From NCBI RefSeq assembly GCF_039542905.1, contig NZ_BAABIS010000001.1:6324001-6388000 (forward strand): DNA of 64,000 nt. The letters run 5' to 3'. Source of the stretch: Kitasatospora terrestris (GTDB taxonomy: Bacteria; Actinomycetota; Actinomycetes; Streptomycetales; Streptomycetaceae). Below, one piece after another: positions 60,686 to 64,000 of the stretch (its first letter is position 1; each line of letters starts with the position of its first letter). Position numbers and translations under genes: made by a program. The notes under the pieces were generated by a model. The model had not been told where the DNA came from and did no database searches. It was given only the letters and a program-made list of their open reading frames with translations.

Positions 60686-61396
60686 CTACTCCGGCCGCGC
60701 GTCCTGCGGCACCCCGTCGCGGTGCAGTTCGGCGCGGACGTCCAGCGGGTCGTCCGGCAGGTAGCGGACGGTCGCCGTGCCGCCGCGCCGGGGCGGGTCG
60801 TACGCGGGGAAGGAGAGCCGGATCCGGGCCGCCCGCCCGACGCCCGACACATCGGTCCAGCGCAGGTCGACCTCGGCCCAGGAGCGTCCCTCGTCGTCCA
60901 CCAGGCCGGGGCCGGACAGCCCGGTCACGGTCGCCCGGGCGGTGATGCCCTCCTCCTGGATCCGCCGCTCGTGCTCGCGCCCCGCGGCGATCCGGACCAG
61001 GTCGGCGGCGCGCTCGCGCACCGTCCGGCGGACCGCGAGCGCGACCACCCCGGCCAGGAGCGCGGTGGCGGCCGACGGCAGTGGTGTCCCGGCGCCGAGC
61101 GCGACCCCGAGCAGCGCGACCCCGAGGGCGGCGAGGACCGAGGCACCCGCGCCGACCACCGGGAGCGGGCTCGGGTCGTCGGAGCCCCGGCCGGTCGCCG
61201 CCCACCCGATGCAGCCGAGCAGCCAGGGCAGGGCGCACATCGGTGCCAGGACGCCGCGGTCGGCGCCGGTGAGCGTGGTCAGGGCGGTGCCGAAGGCCCA
61301 GCCGGTGGCGGCGAGCCACAGGGAGAGCAGGACCAGGCCCGTCCGGCGCGAGGGGCTCAACCAGCCGGGGGACGGCGGCATCTCGGTGGGCGTCAC
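60686..61396 (-). CDS. Membrane protein with C-terminal DUF3592-like domain
   Basis: 236 residues from GTG 61396. Four hydrophobic segments (about 17-38, 50-66, 80-105 and 110-128) are followed by a soluble C-terminal half: EHERRIQEEGITARATVTGLSGPGLVDDEGRSWAEVDLRW and ATVRYLPDDPLDVRAELHRD, a beta-domain similar to DUF3592 or GlpM-like periplasmic sensors. Function unknown. It is tail to tail with the IclR gene (1 bp between stops) and divergent from no gene; its promoter lies between it and the PdxH-like gene on the same strand. Confidence 0.65.
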   Translation of the reverse strand: MTPTEMPPSPGWLSPSRRTGLVLLSLWLAATGWAFGTALTTLTGADRGVLAPMCALPWLLGCIGWAATGRGSDDPSPLPVVGAGASVLAALGVALLGVALGAGTPLPSAATALLAGVVALAVRRTVRERAADLVRIAAGREHERRIQEEGITARATVTGLSGPGLVDDEGRSWAEVDLRWTDVSGVGRAARIRLSFPAYDPPRRGGTATVRYLPDDPLDVRAELHRDGVPQDARPE

Positions 61397-61452
61397 GCCC
61401 GCATGCTAGCGCTCGGCGATGATGGTCCAGTCCAATTCCGGGGAATCGCCGG

Positions 61453-62094
61453 TCACGGCCAGAGCAGCGTGCGGCTCCACCCGGAGGCGGAGCGCTCGTA
61501 CCGCAGCCGGACGTGCCGGCGCGACGGGTCGCCCTGCCAGAACTCCACGGTCGCGGCCTCCAGGGTGTAGACCGTGTGCCCGGGCACGGGGAGGGCGGGG
61601 TCGGCGGCGAGCGCGGCGGTGAAGGCCGCGTCGTACTCCGCGGCGGAGCCGAGCGGCTCGCTCTGCCGGCCCACCAGCGAGGCGGCCCGGGCGCCGGGGG
61701 AGCGGGTCAGCGCGGCGGGCGCCGGAGCGCTGCGCACGGCGCCCCGGACCCGGACCTGCCGGCCCAGCTGCGGCCAGTACACGGTCATCGCGGCCCGCGG
61801 ACCGGCGGCCAGCTGGCGGCCCTTGGGGCTGTCCGCGTCCGCCCAGAACACCCAGCCGGACCGGGCCGGGTCGACGTCCCGCAGCACCAGGACCCGGGCG
61901 TCCGGCATCCCCTCCGGGTCGACCGTGGAGAGGGTCACCACCTGGGCGTCCGGCACCTCCGCCGCCAGCGCCCCGCGCAGCCACTCCACGAACAGCGGGG
62001 CCGGCTCCTCGGGGGCCCGCCCGGCGTCGAAGCCGGGCAGTTCGCGGACCATCGGCGGGCGGGCGATCAGCTCCCGGACCAGTTCCTCGCTCAT
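61453..62094 (-). CDS. PNPOx-like oxidase (pyridoxamine 5'-phosphate oxidase family)
   Basis: 213 residues, the typical size of PdxH. FMN-binding split-barrel features: AQVVTLSTVDPEGMPDARVLVLRDVD, PRAAMTVYWPQLGRQVRVRGAV, and the C-terminal RRHVRLRYERSASGWSRTLLWP matching the conserved PdxH end (the RLxP-like block). This family oxidises pyridoxamine/pyridoxine phosphate to PLP. It could equally be a related F420- or FMN-dependent reductase, but the residue pattern favours PdxH. A single-gene unit; a following membrane-protein gene lies 56 bp downstream on the same strand. Confidence 0.8.
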   Translation of the reverse strand: MSEELVRELIARPPMVRELPGFDAGRAPEEPAPLFVEWLRGALAAEVPDAQVVTLSTVDPEGMPDARVLVLRDVDPARSGWVFWADADSPKGRQLAAGPRAAMTVYWPQLGRQVRVRGAVRSAPAPAALTRSPGARAASLVGRQSEPLGSAAEYDAAFTAALAADPALPVPGHTVYTLEAATVEFWQGDPSRRHVRLRYERSASGWSRTLLWP

Positions 62095-62223
62095 GCGGGC
62101 ATGCTAGTCGGAAGCTTATTAGACTTGTTGTCGATAAGGTTGGTCGAAACCCTTGTCCACCCCGGTACCCGCGAGTAGTTTGCGGATACGCCCTCGTCAA
62201 CCCGTAGGTCAGGAGGCACCCCC

Positions 62224-63114
62224 ATGCCCCGGCACGCCGAGCCCGCCGCCGTCCACGACAGCCTGGTCCTGGAGCCGCGCGACGTGCAGTTCGACTGGTC
62301 CGCGCTGCCGCTCCACTGGATCCCCGACGAGCCGATGGCCACCCACACCATCAACGTGCTGCACCTGCTCCTCCCCGAGGGCGAGCGCTGGTTCGTCAAG
62401 GTCTTCAAGGACGCGCTGCCCCTGATCACCGACGAGCAGCTGCGCGAGGAGGTGCTCGGCTTCATCGGCCAGGAGGCCATCCACGCCGAGGCCCACCAGG
62501 AGGTCCTCGACCACCTGCTCGCCCAGGGCCTCGACCCGCGGCCGTACGTCCGGCAGATCAGCTGGCTGTTCCGCCGCGTCCTCGGCGACAAGCCCGGACT
62601 GACCGCCGCCCAGCGCCACGAGAACACCATCGAGCGGGTCGCCTTCGTCGCCGCGATCGAGCACTTCACCGCCTTCCTCGGCAACTGGGCGCTCAACTCG
62701 CCCGGCCTGGACCGGGCCGGGGCCGACCCCACCATGCTCGACCTGCTGCGCTGGCACGGCGCGGAGGAGGTCGAGCACCGCAGCGTCGCGTTCGACCTGA
62801 TGGTCCATTTCGACCCCGGGTACCTGCGGCGGCTGCGCGGCATGCTCGTCTCCGGGCCGCTCCTGGTCCACCTGTGGGTCCGCGGCACCCGCTTCATGCT
62901 CGCCGCCGACCCCACCCTCAAGGGCTCCGTCCGGCCCACCTGGCGCGAGGCCCGGCAGATCGCCCGCCGCGGCCTCCTCCCCGAGCCCGCCCGGATGTTC
63001 CGCAGCGCCCTGCGGTACTTCCTCCCCGGCTACCACCCCACCAAGGAGGGCTCCTCCAGCCAGGCCCTCGCCTACCTGGCAACTTCGCCCGCAGCGCGCG
63101 CAGCAGGCAGTTAG
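62224..63114 (+). CDS. Ferritin-like metal-dependent hydrolase (DUF/PF10118 family)
   Basis: 296 residues. Helical protein with clustered Glu/His: GFIGQEAIHAEAHQEVLDHL, AFVAAIEHFTAFLG and LRWHGAEEVEHRSVAFDLMVHF, a di-metal helical pattern of the predicted metal-dependent hydrolase family. It is directly followed by the oxidoreductase gene (154 bp later), a pairing I associate with streptomycetes; likely function together in oxidation of a small molecule. No signal peptide. Confidence 0.78.
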   Translation: MPRHAEPAAVHDSLVLEPRDVQFDWSALPLHWIPDEPMATHTINVLHLLLPEGERWFVKVFKDALPLITDEQLREEVLGFIGQEAIHAEAHQEVLDHLLAQGLDPRPYVRQISWLFRRVLGDKPGLTAAQRHENTIERVAFVAAIEHFTAFLGNWALNSPGLDRAGADPTMLDLLRWHGAEEVEHRSVAFDLMVHFDPGYLRRLRGMLVSGPLLVHLWVRGTRFMLAADPTLKGSVRPTWREARQIARRGLLPEPARMFRSALRYFLPGYHPTKEGSSSQALAYLATSPAARAAGS

Positions 63115-63226
63115 GGGCTCGGGGAACGGCGACGCCGGCCCTCGGGGCGTGCACTCCTCTTCCCCACCCCGTGCCTCGCCTTTCCCCGTACCTCCGCCGC
63201 CCCCGGGGTCGGCCTCGCAGTTCCCC

Positions 63227-63268
63227 GAGCCCCTGATTGGTTCCCCCGAGCGCCTGATTGGTTCCCTC
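63227..63268 (+). repeat. Tandem 21-bp duplication before the oxidoreductase gene
   Basis: Two 21-bp units (63227-63247 and 63248-63268) that differ at two positions, ending at the base before the ATG. They are in frame with the gene and leave it without a Shine-Dalgarno sequence. The frame stays open upstream to a GTG at 63149. Confidence 0.75.
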
Positions 63269-64000
63269 ATGGATCTGTCCACTCCACCCCCCGATCTGTA
63301 CGGGCGTCCCCGGGCCGACCGGTTCTTCGAGCGGCTGACCGCGTTCGGCGACTGGTACAGCCCCGCGCTCGGCCGGCCCGGCCTGCGGCGCAGCCCCCGC
63401 CGCCCGCAGACCCGCCCCACCGCCCCCCTGAGCCTGGTGGTGATCGCCCACCGGCCGGTCGCCGAGGACGTGGTCGAGCTGCGCCTCGCCGACCCGGCCG
63501 GCACGCCACTGCCGCCGTGGCAGCCCGGCGCCCGCCTCCTCCTCACCCTCCCCTCGGGCCGCAAGCGGCACTACTCGCTCTGCGGCGACCCCGCCGACCG
63601 CTTCTCGTACCGTGTCGCGGTGCGCCGGGTGGCGGACGGCGGCGGCGGTTCCGTCGAGGTCCACGACGAGCTGCACGTCGGTGTCCGGCTGAGCGTGCGC
63701 CGTCCGCGCAACGGCTTCGCGTTCTGCGGCGACTCCGAGGTGCTCTTCCTGGCGGGCGGCATCGGCATCACCCCGCTGCTGCCGATGGCCCGCGCCGCCC
63801 AGCACGCGGGCCTGGACTGGCAGCTGGTCCACACCGGCCGATCCGCCGCGTCCCTCCCGTTCACCGCCGAACTGCGCGCCCTCGACCCGAACCGGGTGGA
63901 GCTGCGCACCGACGACGTGCACGGCACCCCGGACGCCGCCGAACTGCTCGCCCGCGCCCCGCGCGGCGCGGCCGTCTACGTCTGCGGCCCGGCGCCGATG
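63269..64000 (+). CDS. Ferredoxin reductase-type (PDR/VanB-like) oxidoreductase, cut by window end
   Basis: 244 codons are in the window with no stop. An FAD/FMN-binding barrel with RHYSLCGDP (RxYS motif) is followed by the NAD-binding half LAGGIGITPLLPMARAAQHAGL and VYVCGPAPM. The expected C-terminal 2Fe-2S ferredoxin domain lies beyond the edge. It likely transfers electrons from NAD(P)H to a partner oxygenase or the neighbouring metal enzyme. The start is taken at ATG 63269; a GTG at 63149 in frame, or the duplicated segment in between, are alternatives because no ribosome site precedes the ATG. Confidence 0.82.
   Translation, partial: MDLSTPPPDLYGRPRADRFFERLTAFGDWYSPALGRPGLRRSPRRPQTRPTAPLSLVVIAHRPVAEDVVELRLADPAGTPLPPWQPGARLLLTLPSGRKRHYSLCGDPADRFSYRVAVRRVADGGGGSVEVHDELHVGVRLSVRRPRNGFAFCGDSEVLFLAGGIGITPLLPMARAAQHAGLDWQLVHTGRSAASLPFTAELRALDPNRVELRTDDVHGTPDAAELLARAPRGAAVYVCGPAPM

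Overview
The window is very high-GC DNA with the gene content and codon bias of a Streptomycetaceae actinomycete (Streptomyces or Kitasatospora; the sequence alone does not settle the genus). Pointers to this family are a complete conservon (cvnABCD), a ydaO/c-di-AMP riboswitch in front of a secreted glucanase, an RNase Sa-type guanyl ribonuclease, a cysteine-rich upstream leader peptide, a cbtBA cobalt transporter behind a cobalamin riboswitch, and a uricase/allantoin cluster of the kind known in Streptomyces.

Layout. 1-13.2 kb: a MarR/hydrolase divergent pair, a PlsC acyltransferase, a GT2/CDP-glycerol (teichoic-acid type) polymerase, small conserved proteins, sbcDC (sbcC is frameshifted as read), a Nudix protein and a secreted SGNH esterase. 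13.3-21.7 kb: a secreted polysaccharide deacetylase with a DasR-like site, a long-chain acyl-CoA synthetase, the conservon, then a leader peptide in front of a receiver-less winged-helix regulator. 21.7-30.4 kb: redox, stress and metabolic genes (aldo/keto reductase, truncated globin, aspartate 4-decarboxylase, Usp), cbtBA with a degenerate histidine-phosphatase-like neighbour, and a membrane-anchored esterase. 30.5-38 kb: a secretome block (three-CBM amylase, RNase, lipase, GH16 glucanase, small secreted protein), with MalR-like and c-di-AMP control elements.

38-60 kb: the purine-to-glycerate catabolic region. An IclR regulator (AllR-like) diverges from malate synthase. The NCS2 permease, 8-oxoguanine-type deaminase, uricase, HIU hydrolase and OHCU decarboxylase lie on the minus strand. 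Hydroxypyruvate isomerase, tartronate-semialdehyde reductase, glycerate kinase, allantoinase, allantoicase and catalase lie on the plus strand. Together they take urate to allantoin, allantoate and glyoxylate, and then to malate or glycerate; the catalase can remove uricase H2O2. Glyoxylate carboligase is not in the window. Four promoters of this region carry the same inverted repeat (TCAAC-N5-GTTGA or a near match) on or next to the -35 box, which suggests one shared regulator.

This catabolic region is interrupted at 41.6-46.3 kb by accessory DNA: a visibly lower-GC SRA/HNH type IV-like restriction gene, fossil fragments of an ArsR regulator and an MFS transporter, and a compact module (EspC-like protein, N-terminal helical/C-terminal amidase protein, small membrane protein) bracketed by two nearly identical 43-bp terminator repeats. 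The module looks like a type VII-associated effector system and is the best candidate for something undescribed. 60.7-64 kb: a membrane protein, a PdxH-like oxidase, a metal-dependent hydrolase and a truncated ferredoxin-reductase-type oxidoreductase.
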